Positions 18,354 to 26,104 of a stretch of DNA of 64,000 bases are shown piece by piece (positions within the stretch are counted from its first letter, which is position 1; each line of letters starts with the position of its first letter). The stretch comes from Hyphomicrobiales bacterium (lineage in GTDB: Bacteria > Pseudomonadota > Alphaproteobacteria > Rhizobiales > Rhizobiaceae). The position numbers and the translations under genes are program-made. The notes under the pieces are model-generated. The model had not been told where the DNA came from and searched no databases. It saw only the letters and a program-made list of their open reading frames with translations. The stretch spans positions 1 to 64,000 of the forward strand of contig UBZP01000026.1 in the NCBI GenBank assembly GCA_900469965.1. Reading direction: 5' to 3'.

Positions 18354-18976
18354 TGCAGCGCCATCCCTTCCTTGGTGTCGGCCAGACCGCCCTCGCCCGC
18401 TTCCTCTTCGCGCCGCGCAGCGTCCAGCCGCATCAGGATCTCGCGATTGAAGACGCCAAGGCCGATCTTGATGAAGCTCTTCAGCGCCAGCCGAATGGTG
18501 CGTTCGTCCCAGCCATATTTGAGCGAGAGCGAGGCGGCCTCACTTTCGACCGCCCGCTCGAAGGCGCTCTGCATCAGCACGACGGCATCACGCCCGGCCT
18601 GGTCGACTTCGGCAACCGGCGTCAGTTCCTTGCGGCGCTCGGCGAGATCCATCTCGCGCAGTTCCGCATCGGCCTGCGCTTTGCGCGCCGCGCCATCCGA
18701 CTGGCTCCCGGCGAAGCGCGGCGCCGGTGCCCCGACCCGACCGGCCGCGGTCGGCGCCGGGTTCGGTTGCGCCGCAATCGGCCGCAGCCGCACATTCGCC
18801 TGGCGATGTTCGAGCAGCGCTCCGAATTCGACGAGGTTCGACTTGCCGGACGGGCGCAGTGCCAGTGCCTCGCTGTGCTGCTTCAGGTAGCGCGACAGCG
18901 TCGACCGGTCGACGGCATCGCCGCGCGCGGTCAGCCGCGCCGCGGCTTCCGTAATTGAAATCCAGTCTTCTTCCAT
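18350..18976 (-). CDS. Terminase small subunit-like DNA-binding protein
   Basis: A 208-residue protein with an N-terminal winged-helix/HTH segment (WISITEAAARLTARGDAVDR, then STLSRYLKQHSEALAL), as in lambda Nu1, followed by a Pro/Ala linker and a helical C-terminal half (AERRKELTPVAEVDQAGRDA). It directly precedes and overlaps the large subunit, as small subunits do. It should recognise the packaging site. Confidence 0.82.
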   Translation of the reverse strand: MEEDWISITEAAARLTARGDAVDRSTLSRYLKQHSEALALRPSGKSNLVEFGALLEHRQANVRLRPIAAQPNPAPTAAGRVGAPAPRFAGSQSDGAARKAQADAELREMDLAERRKELTPVAEVDQAGRDAVVLMQSAFERAVESEAASLSLKYGWDERTIRLALKSFIKIGLGVFNREILMRLDAARREEEAGEGGLADTKEGMALQ

Positions 18977-18995
18977 CGTGCATCATCCGTGCAGG

Positions 18996-19017
18996 ACACG
19001 CGTGCAAGCACGTGTGT
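18996..19017. repeat. Inverted repeat upstream of terminase genes
   Basis: ACACGCGTGC and GCACGTGTGT form a 10-bp stem with one mismatch around a 2-base centre. It is in the 148-base gap between the small terminase gene and the tail gene to its right. That gap is where cos/cosB sites lie in lambda-type phages. The hairpin lacks a T-tract, so a terminator for the upstream gene is less likely. Confidence 0.35.
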
Positions 19018-19124
19018 TGCGTGTACCGCTTTCAACGACACCTACTGGTAAAATCTCAGGCGCCTTTACGCCCGTGGGCGGTTCGAGAGCCGAAACGGTC
19101 CCTAAACCGGGGGGTGGGGTGGCC

Positions 19125-19751
19125 TCAGTCGAAGAAGCCGGGGACGAGGTAGCCGATCTCGTGCATGACGCGATCAGGCAGTTCGCTCGTCACCGTTTCC
19201 ATGAACGCCTTGGCCGTCGCCCCCTTGACCATTTCGGCCGGGATCACGACGCCAGAGTCCACGAACTCGAGCGGCGTCCGCTCTTTGCCGGCGCGACGGT
19301 AGACGTGTCCATTCAGGCCATTGGCCGCGACGCGGTTCGGAAACCGGCCAGCCTTCATGAAGGTGCCAGCGAAAACCTGGCGCTTGCCGAATGGGGCTGC
19401 CGATACGCCGGCACGCGTTTCGCGGGCGCCGAGGTATTTCATCGAGATATCGCCACCGGAGGCGCGGATCTCGTAAACGAGGCTTGCGCCCTCTGCGACC
19501 GAAATGCTCCGAGACGATTTCGACATGAATGCGCCGCTGGCCTTGTTGACCTTGAGCGCCCTCTTAATCGTTCCGTAAGGCAGGCCCGTCTGCCGGGCGA
19601 GTTCCCGCGTGACCTTCGTCAGCGCCTTGCCGCCGGTGTGGTTGACCGCGCGCTGCAGAACGATCTGCTTTTGCGCGCTATTCAAACGCCCGAGGGCGTT
19701 CGCTGTCCGCTCGATGCCGGAAATATCATTCCATCTGATCGACAAAACCAT
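19125..19751 (-). CDS. Minor tail protein Z-like
   Basis: A 208-residue basic protein with the sequence LQRAVNHTGGKALTKVTREL followed by ARQTGLPYGTIKRALKV, a combination seen in prophage minor tail protein Z (GPZ)-type proteins. It lies upstream of the terminase genes rather than among the tail genes, which is known for some alphaproteobacterial prophages. The molecular role in this phage is uncertain. Confidence 0.62.
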   Translation of the reverse strand: MVLSIRWNDISGIERTANALGRLNSAQKQIVLQRAVNHTGGKALTKVTRELARQTGLPYGTIKRALKVNKASGAFMSKSSRSISVAEGASLVYEIRASGGDISMKYLGARETRAGVSAAPFGKRQVFAGTFMKAGRFPNRVAANGLNGHVYRRAGKERTPLEFVDSGVVIPAEMVKGATAKAFMETVTSELPDRVMHEIGYLVPGFFD

Positions 19752-19813
19752 TTGCGAAAGCCTTTACCTTTTTGGCTTACCCAACGCCGAGACGGAGTTG
19801 CGAAGGACAAGAT

Positions 19814-20122
19814 ATGACCGGCCGCCCCATGCCCAGCGATATCAGCAACGAGGCACACGACCTTGCCGCCCGTCTGCTCGATGAGCAGGGATACGTTTCA
19901 GAGCTTGATCCGCCCTACGCAAAGAACATTCTCCAGTTTTGCCGAGACGCAATCGAGCAGAAAGCCCGCGAACTCGGCTACTCAGGCGGCGCGCTCGACG
20001 GGACTGCTCCAGAGGTGGAGAGTGGCGGCTGGATCTGGGTCGTCTACGACACCGAGCGCTATGAGCGTGAAGAGATCAACATGCTCGTCAAGCGTCGGGT
20101 TGCGCGTCTGAACCGAAGGTAG
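19814..20122 (+). CDS. Hypothetical protein, opposite to the phage late operon
   Basis: A 102-residue protein read from the ATG at 19814 (MTGRPMPSDISNEAHD). It has an internal helix CRDAIEQKARELGYSGG and a tryptophan-rich strand GGWIWVVYDTERYE. It is alone on the plus strand, with a good terminator 15 bases downstream, so it is likely an independently expressed 'moron' gene. No family recognised. Confidence 0.6.
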   Translation: MTGRPMPSDISNEAHDLAARLLDEQGYVSELDPPYAKNILQFCRDAIEQKARELGYSGGALDGTAPEVESGGWIWVVYDTERYEREEINMLVKRRVARLNRR

Positions 20123-20137
20123 TGCTAGCCACTCAAG

Positions 20138-20172
20138 AAAAAACCCGCCGGGCGTTTGCCTAGCGGGTTTCT
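20138..20172 (+). terminator. Rho-independent terminator
   Basis: AAACCCGC and GCGGGTTT form a stem with a GC-rich loop (CGGGCGTTTGCCTA). The run of A before and the TTTCT after make it usable in both directions. It would end the plus-strand gene at 20122 and probably also the early minus-strand operon after the gene at 20246. Confidence 0.75.
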
Positions 20173-20245
20173 CTGACCTTTTTCAGTGTGCTTACTCTAT
20201 GTCAACCAACTGGCGCATTTCAAGGCTCGAAAAAACCAGACATTA

Positions 20246-21025
20246 TCACGCATTTACAAGGAGTTGCCCGCTTTCTACCCGCCGCAGCCATGGGTGCCGA
20301 TCAGGGCGAAACGGCAAGAGAACGTGATTTGCCAGCCGGGGCGCGAGCGATTCGTGCAGCAATCCGAGCGCGTCCTGCCAGAGCTGCCAGTCGAGGCGCG
20401 CGAGAATGGCGCCGCGAACGGACGTGGCAAGTTCATACTTGCGATACGCTCCCCGCATCGGCCGGCGCCTGGCCGGGTCGCGACCATCGGCCTCGTATTC
20501 ATAGATGCGCCCGAATGCATCCTTGGCCTTGCGCTTGACGAACCAGCGGGGCTTTCCGTTCATGGACACGAGCTGGGTGAACGGTTCTTCCGCCTCCCAG
20601 TCAGGGCCATGGCCCAATACCGCGGACGAGAGCACAAGAGTGACGACGTGATCGCCATTGACGAGGTCGCCCCGCAACCGCTGTTCCTCGACCACGCGGG
20701 CCACCTCCGCCGCCACCAGCCCATGATCGTCGCGCCATTCGGGAAACGGCCGCCATTCCGACGAAACTTCAAAGCCGCCTCGTGAGGCCAGCGCCATCAC
20801 GGCATCGGCGGCAGCCACCGCGTCCGCATGCGGTTCATCCCGGTCAGGAGCCTGTCCGAGCGGCGCACTCCCGCCGTCGATGCGGGTGCCAAGCATGCCG
20901 ACACGCTCGATCACCGCCCAGGCGGAGGCGCCATAGCCGAGCTTTTCCGTTTCTTCAGGCGGGCGGCCTACCAGTTCGACCGCAAAAGCCCAGGTCAACA
21001 AACGCTCGATGCTCACTTTTCTCAT
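20246..21025 (-). CDS. Hypothetical early phage protein
   Basis: A 259-residue protein at the end of the replication block. The N-terminus (MRKVSIERLLTWAFAVELV) and an aromatic, Arg-rich C-terminal third (RKYELATSVRGAILARLDWQ) are seen. It lies downstream of the iteron-like array. The same kind of protein, beginning 'V.IE.LL.WAY..EL', occurs before the terminator region in rhizobial prophages. No catalytic motif was found; function unknown. Confidence 0.62.
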   Translation of the reverse strand: MRKVSIERLLTWAFAVELVGRPPEETEKLGYGASAWAVIERVGMLGTRIDGGSAPLGQAPDRDEPHADAVAAADAVMALASRGGFEVSSEWRPFPEWRDDHGLVAAEVARVVEEQRLRGDLVNGDHVVTLVLSSAVLGHGPDWEAEEPFTQLVSMNGKPRWFVKRKAKDAFGRIYEYEADGRDPARRRPMRGAYRKYELATSVRGAILARLDWQLWQDALGLLHESLAPRLANHVLLPFRPDRHPWLRRVESGQLLVNA

Positions 21026-21050
21026 GATTTACCCTCTTTTGCGATGGATT

Positions 21051-21364
21051 GGACAGCAAGGACAGCAACCATCTCAAAAATGGACAGATAGATGGTGACC
21101 TTGGACAGATAAAACGCAATAAAAACAATGCTTGGACAGGTAGGACAGATAATCTCAGGGTTTATGTGATGCGAGGTCCAGCTTTTCCTTCATACCTTCC
21201 GCACCAAACCCTCAAAGAACACACGTGCGCGCGCATCATATAAACCCGGAAAATTGCTGTCCTTGCTGTCCTTGCTGTACAGGCATTTGTTTTCATTGCG
21301 ATATTTCTCCGCGTTGCATGTCTCTTGCTGTCCATTTGCTGTCCGTTTGCTGTCCTTGCTGTCC
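21051..21364. repeat. Iteron-like GGACAG array, candidate phage replication origin
   Basis: Six GGACAG copies lie on the plus strand (starting 21051, 21060, 21082, 21103, 21134 and 21143). Six more are in the opposite orientation as CTGTCC (starting 21257, 21266, 21328, 21339, 21350 and 21359), plus one variant CTGTAC at 21275. Spacing is mostly 9-11 or about 20 bases. An A-rich stretch (21109-21130) lies inside the first cluster. The array fills the only long gap (21026-21447) in the replication genes, just downstream of a P4-type primase/helicase. The P4 alpha protein binds short iterons of similar size (GGTGAACAG type), so origin function is likely but unproven. Confidence 0.7.
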
Positions 21365-21447
21365 ACCCACACCCTTGGAGAGGGGCCAGAAGGACGCATT
21401 CGGAGGCTGCTGCCCTTGCAGTCCGACGAAGGGTCCGGGTGCTCCGG

Positions 21448-23262
21448 TCATGGATAGGTCTCCGGCAGAGGCTCATCATCGGAGTAGCGGTAGGACGGCT
21501 GGCTGTCGGGATGGCTGCTCGGCCGCCGGAACTCGTCGCGAATGCGAATGCCCAGGTATAACGTGCCGTTTGAGCGGGCGCGGCGAAACTGGTGCATGAG
21601 GTCGTCCGGGCCGCGCCAGCTCTTGTGCGTCTGGTCGGGCAATCGCCGCGTAAACGTCTGCTGCTTGAATTCCGACAAGCCTTCCCGCTTGGCATAGTTC
21701 GTATAGGCGATGAACAGGTCTTCCGGAGTGCACCGATCCTCGTCCTTGCCGGTTATGTGGCAGGCGTTGCGTAGGAAGGCGCCGATCGGGTCGCTCTCCT
21801 CACGGTATTCCGCGGTCGCGGCCGAGACGCCGGCGGGCACCTGCAGGCCGTGCTCGAGATATTCCAGCGCCCCTCGCACCATCCAGGCGAAGATGCCCGC
21901 CTTCTCCACCCGCAGCTTCCGTGGCAGATCGCGGTCCACCTCCTCTTCGGCGATCTGGATTTCGAACGGTACCAAGTGCACGCGTCGCCAGATACCGTCG
22001 GAATCGTCATGGATGATCGGCTTGTGGTTGCCCGACAGAATGATCTTGAACTGCGGCACCAGCTCGAAGAAGTCCTGATGCAGGCGCCGCACGGCGATCA
22101 CCTCGCCGCCGGTCAGGGCCTTGATCAGCGCATCCTTGAGACGAACGCCCATTTCCGGCTCCGAAGCCGCGACCAGCCGGGCGCCCGGCAGGCGCGCAAG
22201 GTCGGGCGTCGCCTCGGCGCCGGCCCGCTTGCTGTCGCCGGCGAAGCTGTCGATCGACATGGAGACGGCATAGTCGCCGAGGATCTCGACCATCAGGTCG
22301 ACAAAGGTGGATTTGCCGTTCCGGCCCGCGCCATAGAAGAACAGCAGGCATTGCTCGACCGTCAGCCCCAGCAGGCAATAGCCCATGTAGCGTTGCAGGA
22401 AGTGACGGATATCGACGTTCGGCATCACCTTTTGCAGGAATTTCGCAAACAGGGGTGCCGCGGCCTTGGCGTCGAAATCCACCTGCGCAAGCTTCGAGAT
22501 GAAATCGGACGCCCTATGCCGATCGAGGCGGATTGCCCATTTGCGCGAACCGTCCACCTCGGCGCAGTAGAAACGCAATGTGCCGTTCCGGCAATTGATG
22601 GCGTGAAGATCGCAATTGAGGTCGTTCACCTCTCGCGACACGTATGGGATGGCCTCGGTGAGCATGTTGTTGATCTTCGAGGTCCCGGCCGAGGACTTGG
22701 CATGCCCATGCCGAGAGGACATCCGGCCGGCGCGATCCTTGTTGACGACCAGCATGGCGTCAACGGCCGCCTGCAAGGCGTCATGCTTCTCGATTTCCTC
22801 GGCAGTCCATTTCTTGTCCGGCTTGCCGAGTTCCTTCAGCTCCTCGATGGCAAGCTTTCCCGCCTCGATTTTCGCCCGTTCGTCGTCGTTGCAGTCCAGC
22901 ATCACCGCTTCGTCGTCGATGAACTCCGCCGTCAGGTGCGCCAGCCGCCGCACGACCGCACCCGAGGCGTCCTCGAGCCAGCGGCCGTCGGTATAGCCGT
23001 GCCAGCCGACGTTCGTCACATGCAGGACCTGGTCACCGTAGCGTTCGATGAAGCGCCTGGCATTGCCGATATCGGTTTCGGGCTCACGCGAGCAATGTTC
23101 GAGGATCTCCTCGGCTGACAGCGCGACGGACTCGTCTTCAGGTTCCGGCTCTGCAACCGTCAGAGGGTCCGGGTTCTGCTGGTAGTCACCGCGCTGCATC
23201 TGCGCCTGAGCGATGATGCGAGCGACGGCTTCTGGAATGCCGCTCTTTGGCTTGTCTGACAC
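21448..23262 (-). CDS. P4-family primase/helicase (D5-like, SF3)
   Basis: A 604-residue replication protein. Walker A is in LLFFYGAGRNGKSTFVDL (about residue 315), followed by the SF3 B motif region and VPQFKIILSGNHKPII, the sensor-like Asn typical of SF3 C motif. The N-terminal part matches the D5_N region (VSREVNDLNCDLHAINCRNG). The C-terminal HTH-like region (SEFKQQTFTRRLPDQ) is the usual P4/D5 tail. With the Toprim gene upstream it gives a complete helicase-primase. It overlaps none and starts 1 base after its neighbour. Confidence 0.92.
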   Translation of the reverse strand: MSDKPKSGIPEAVARIIAQAQMQRGDYQQNPDPLTVAEPEPEDESVALSAEEILEHCSREPETDIGNARRFIERYGDQVLHVTNVGWHGYTDGRWLEDASGAVVRRLAHLTAEFIDDEAVMLDCNDDERAKIEAGKLAIEELKELGKPDKKWTAEEIEKHDALQAAVDAMLVVNKDRAGRMSSRHGHAKSSAGTSKINNMLTEAIPYVSREVNDLNCDLHAINCRNGTLRFYCAEVDGSRKWAIRLDRHRASDFISKLAQVDFDAKAAAPLFAKFLQKVMPNVDIRHFLQRYMGYCLLGLTVEQCLLFFYGAGRNGKSTFVDLMVEILGDYAVSMSIDSFAGDSKRAGAEATPDLARLPGARLVAASEPEMGVRLKDALIKALTGGEVIAVRRLHQDFFELVPQFKIILSGNHKPIIHDDSDGIWRRVHLVPFEIQIAEEEVDRDLPRKLRVEKAGIFAWMVRGALEYLEHGLQVPAGVSAATAEYREESDPIGAFLRNACHITGKDEDRCTPEDLFIAYTNYAKREGLSEFKQQTFTRRLPDQTHKSWRGPDDLMHQFRRARSNGTLYLGIRIRDEFRRPSSHPDSQPSYRYSDDEPLPETYP

Positions 23263-24510
23263 TTAGGCAGGCTCCTTTTGCATGGCATGGACGATGGCGC
23301 TGGCGAAGTCCTCGCCCTCCGGCGGCCACCAGATGTCGATCGTCCGGCCCTCGCGCGTGAGCCGGGTTTCGGCACGCGCCATGGCAGCGGCGGTCTTGAC
23401 GAACTCGCTGTCGCCGTCGGCGAGCAGGACGAGTGTGGTGACGTGGTCGGCGATCCGGACGGCATCGTCCGGTCCCTGGTCGGGCTTTGGGACCGGCCCC
23501 TGGATGCGTACCGGCTTCAACACACCCTTGGCGTCCGCCTTTTTGAGGGTCGGGTGGCTGAAGGCGGATCGCTGATCAGCCGGACCGGCAAGATTGCCGA
23601 GGTCGCCGGTCGCGAAATAGAAGGTATCGGCGCGGAAGCCCTCGGCGCCGGCGACCGCCAGCACCGTCTCGATCCCCTCGCCGCCCAACCAGCGCAGCGC
23701 CGCCATCTCGCCCAGAAGCGGAATGAGCGAGCCCTTCTTCGCGCCGCGCATTTTCTTTGTCGGCAGGGGCTTGCCCGTGTCGTCGAGGCCAAGGTCGGGC
23801 CGGAATTTCGGCGCATGCCGCAGATCGATCCATGTCACATGGCAGCCGGTGACACGGCCGGCGAGATCCACGAACGGCGCAACCATCGCCGGGCCGGCAT
23901 AGGGCGAGACCGGCCGGCCGAAGTCATCCTCCCCGTGCCAGTAGCTTTGCGAGCTGGAAAAGCGGACGCTCTCGAAGACGCTTGGCGGCACGTCGAAACC
24001 GGTGCGCAGGCAAAGATAGCGCGCGACTTCGGATCCGCGTGCATCCCCGGCATTGAAGAAAATGCCCCTCGCCTGCTTTGCCTCGCGCTCGCGAAAGCTG
24101 TTCTGGTCGGCCGCTCGCTTTGCCGCCGCCTGCTCGCTTCGGCGACGGCGCTCGGCGAGACGCTCCAGGCGTGCGGCGCGCTCGTCGTCGCTCTCACGCT
24201 CTCCGCCTTGCGGGATGGCTTCGCCCAGCACCGCGGCACATGCCTCGAGGAAGCCGGTCCGGTCGCGGGTATCGAGTTCCAGCACATGCGCCATAAGCCC
24301 GATGCCGTCGCGGCCACCAATAGCACCGCGGCAATTCCATGCCGGTAGCGCCAGATTGATCGAAAACCGGTCCTTGCCCCCGCAGGCAGGGCACGCCCCG
24401 GTATAGCCCTTGCGGGTCAGTTTCAACCCGGCAGCCGTTGCCGCCTCAGCGATGCTGACGCGGCGCGCGCGGTCGATGAACTCGCCGATTTCATCTGCCG
24501 CGTCGCTCAT
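23263..24510 (-). CDS. Zinc-finger/Toprim primase protein
   Basis: A 415-residue protein read from ATG 24510 (MSDAADEIGEF). The N-terminus carries a CHC2-like zinc site: GACPACGGKDRFSIN followed by WNCRG. A Toprim-like glutamate motif is in WLGGEGIETVLAVAG at about residue 245. TLVLLADGDSEF is the second acidic strand (D-x-D). The middle is a charged helix. It partners the P4-type helicase encoded next. The longer frame to 24558 would add a hydrophobic stretch with no support. Confidence 0.9.
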   Translation of the reverse strand: MSDAADEIGEFIDRARRVSIAEAATAAGLKLTRKGYTGACPACGGKDRFSINLALPAWNCRGAIGGRDGIGLMAHVLELDTRDRTGFLEACAAVLGEAIPQGGERESDDERAARLERLAERRRRSEQAAAKRAADQNSFREREAKQARGIFFNAGDARGSEVARYLCLRTGFDVPPSVFESVRFSSSQSYWHGEDDFGRPVSPYAGPAMVAPFVDLAGRVTGCHVTWIDLRHAPKFRPDLGLDDTGKPLPTKKMRGAKKGSLIPLLGEMAALRWLGGEGIETVLAVAGAEGFRADTFYFATGDLGNLAGPADQRSAFSHPTLKKADAKGVLKPVRIQGPVPKPDQGPDDAVRIADHVTTLVLLADGDSEFVKTAAAMARAETRLTREGRTIDIWWPPEGEDFASAIVHAMQKEPA

Positions 24511-24615
24511 CGGCCCCCCCCGGAAAATAACGAGAAATGCGGACAAAAACGCCCGCACTTACTTGCCGTGCGGACAAAAATGTCCGATAACGTATTCATT
24601 GAAACGGAGATCGAC

Positions 24616-24813
24616 ATGGACAAGCGGGATCGCTTCATTGCCGAACTGAGAGACGAAGCCAAAGCGGCGGGCCTCTCCTTCCGGGTCAACAAATCGAAGG
24701 GCAAAGGGGGCCATGCAACAGTGTTTGTAGGAGACCGCTTCACCACCCTCCCCAGCCGGGAGATAGACCCGAAGACGGCGGCGAAGATCAGGAAGGGGTT
24801 GGGGCTCAAGTGA
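24616..24813 (+). CDS. hicA: HicA-type mRNA interferase toxin
   Basis: A 65-residue protein (MDKRDRFIAELRDEAKAAGL...). The dsRBD-like fold is recognisable by the catalytic histidine in GKGGHATVFVG and the C-terminal helix DPKTAAKIRKGLGL. Length (about 60-80) is normal. Alternative starts at 24568 and 24580 would add up to 16 residues. The partner hicB follows after 62 bases. The pair is on the opposite strand to the phage early operon, so it is probably a cargo toxin-antitoxin module. Confidence 0.85.
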   Translation: MDKRDRFIAELRDEAKAAGLSFRVNKSKGKGGHATVFVGDRFTTLPSREIDPKTAAKIRKGLGLK

Positions 24814-24875
24814 GCCCCTTCCCCGCGTTGTCCATGGAAGGAAGGCCAATCACGGCCAGAATGGAGAAGAGAGCG

Positions 24876-25307
24876 ATGTTGAAGACCTACGCCTATGCGG
24901 CCCGCTTCGAGCCGACCGAGAAGCCCGGCGGTTTCACCGTCACCTTCGACGACGTGCCCGAAGCGATCACCGAGGGCGATGATATGGCAGAAGCCCGCGC
25001 TATGGCGGCCGACGCGCTCGGCGTGGCGCTGTTGACCTATCTTGAACTGGGCAGGCCATTGCCGGATGCTGTGACTGAAGGCGAGACGATCACGCCGGAG
25101 CCGGAGACGGCCGCAAAGATCGCCGTCATCGAGACGTTCAAGGCCAGCGGTCTTTCCGGCCGCGAGCTGGCGCGCCGCCTTGGCAAGGACGAAAAGGAGG
25201 TGCGCCGGGTGCTGGATCCGAACCACGCCACGAAACTGCCCGTTCTGTCTTCGGCGCTGTCCGCCATGGGCAAGCGCCTGGTGGTGGGGCTGGAGGCGGC
25301 GGAGTAG
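24876..25307 (+). CDS. hicB: HicB-family antitoxin
   Basis: A 143-residue antitoxin. It opens with MLKTYAYAARFEPTEKPGGF and carries the partial RNase H-like HicB fold: VTFDDVPEAITEGDDMAEAR followed by AADALGVALLTYLELGR. The C-terminus is an HTH (FKASGLSGRELARRLGKDEK) used for operator binding. The ATG at 24876 is chosen because GAGAAGAGAG lies just upstream. Order toxin-antitoxin is normal for hicAB. Confidence 0.88.
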   Translation: MLKTYAYAARFEPTEKPGGFTVTFDDVPEAITEGDDMAEARAMAADALGVALLTYLELGRPLPDAVTEGETITPEPETAAKIAVIETFKASGLSGRELARRLGKDEKEVRRVLDPNHATKLPVLSSALSAMGKRLVVGLEAAE

Positions 25308-25340
25308 CAATCCGCACGCAACGAAGAAGGGACGTCCGCC

Positions 25341-25586
25341 ATGGACCCCAAACGATGGGATAAGGCGGTGGAAATCGAACTCGGCAGGACCGGGCATATC
25401 CATCGTGTGACCAGCACTCAGGAGGCTGCCGAAATCCTGCTGGCGAAATGGCCGATCAAAGGCGGGAGGATGCACCTCGCCGCCCGAATTGCCTGCCTGG
25501 ATGTTCTCGAAGGCGTGCAGCCCCCCGAATATGCGCGGGAGGCGTTTCTCGCCGCCGCCGATGAGGCGGGGATGTTCGTGAGATGA
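25341..25586 (+). CDS. DUF982 family protein, paralogue 1
   Basis: An 81-residue protein of the rhizobial DUF982 type: start MDPKRWDKAVEIELGRTGHI, then 'VTSTQEAAEILLAKWP' and 'REAFLAAADEAGMFVR'. The Ala-rich helix pair and the 'P.EYAR.AF..AA.EA' end are the family hallmarks. Function unknown. It is 33 bases after hicB, with AAGAAGGGA as ribosome site. It is the first of three copies in tandem. Confidence 0.78.
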   Translation: MDPKRWDKAVEIELGRTGHIHRVTSTQEAAEILLAKWPIKGGRMHLAARIACLDVLEGVQPPEYAREAFLAAADEAGMFVR

Positions 25587-25597
25587 GGCCTTCATCG

Positions 25598-25703
25598 TCA
25601 TTCCGCCGCCTCCGCAAAGACGGATATCGGCCGCCCCTGCGCGCGCTCCAGCGCATGGGTTGCAACCGGATTGACCCAGAGAACTTCGACACGCTCGCGG
25701 GCG
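25598..25703 (-). pseudogene. Possible 3' relic of a DNA methyltransferase gene
   Basis: On the minus strand this stretch encodes ARERVEVLWVNPVATHALE and GRPISVFAEAAE before a stop. The pattern 'RERVEVLW.NP' looks like the tail of some rhizobial phage DNA methyltransferases, but I cannot confirm it. It lies opposite the spacer between two DUF982 genes, where the plus strand codes nothing convincing. Together with the truncated methyltransferase start at 26.9 kb it may mark where the cassette entered. Confidence 0.3.
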
Positions 25704-25790
25704 CCGTCGCTTTGCCCTCCGCCCGCATGGAACCACAGCCTGGACCGCCCGTTTTTGGGCAGCGGCACGTGTGCGGAAGGGAGGCCCGGC

Positions 25791-26039
25791 ATGGACGCGA
25801 AACTGTGGAACAAGCCCGTTGAGGTCGAGCTCGGCAGAATCGGCCACTTCCGCGCGATTACGAGCACGCGCGAGGCGGCCGAGTGCCTCCTGACGCGATG
25901 GCCGGAATCGGCCGGTCCAGCCCATGCCGCCGCGCGCCGCGCCTGCCTTGCCGTGCTCGAGGGGAAAGCAGAGCCGGAGGTTGCCCGTCAGGCCTTCATC
26001 GATGCGGCCGAAGAATCGGGGATTTTCGTACGTTCCTAG
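25791..26039 (+). CDS. DUF982 family protein, paralogue 2
   Basis: An 82-residue protein read from ATG 25791 (MDAKLWNKPVEVELGRIGHF), preceded by GGAAGGGAGG. It aligns end to end with the copies before and after: 'ITSTREAAECLLTRWP', 'AHAAARRACLAVLEGK', 'VARQAFIDAAEESGIFVRS'. The frame is open further upstream, but the homology with its paralogues begins at this methionine. Function unknown. Confidence 0.8.
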   Translation: MDAKLWNKPVEVELGRIGHFRAITSTREAAECLLTRWPESAGPAHAAARRACLAVLEGKAEPEVARQAFIDAAEESGIFVRS

Positions 26040-26104
26040 TAAGACGGGAACATGACGGTTCATGATGCCGAGTTGCTTGATCACTCGACTGGTCGCATGA
26101 CGGC

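Noticed and set aside
21051-21364. Repeats considered as a CRISPR array
   Set aside because: Repeat units are only 6-9 bases with 3-50-base gaps and both orientations; no cas genes nearby. Iterons fit better.
25583-25822. Plus-strand frame between DUF982 copies 1 and 2
   Set aside because: No similarity to the paralogues, no ribosome site, and it overlaps the true start of copy 2 in a different frame.
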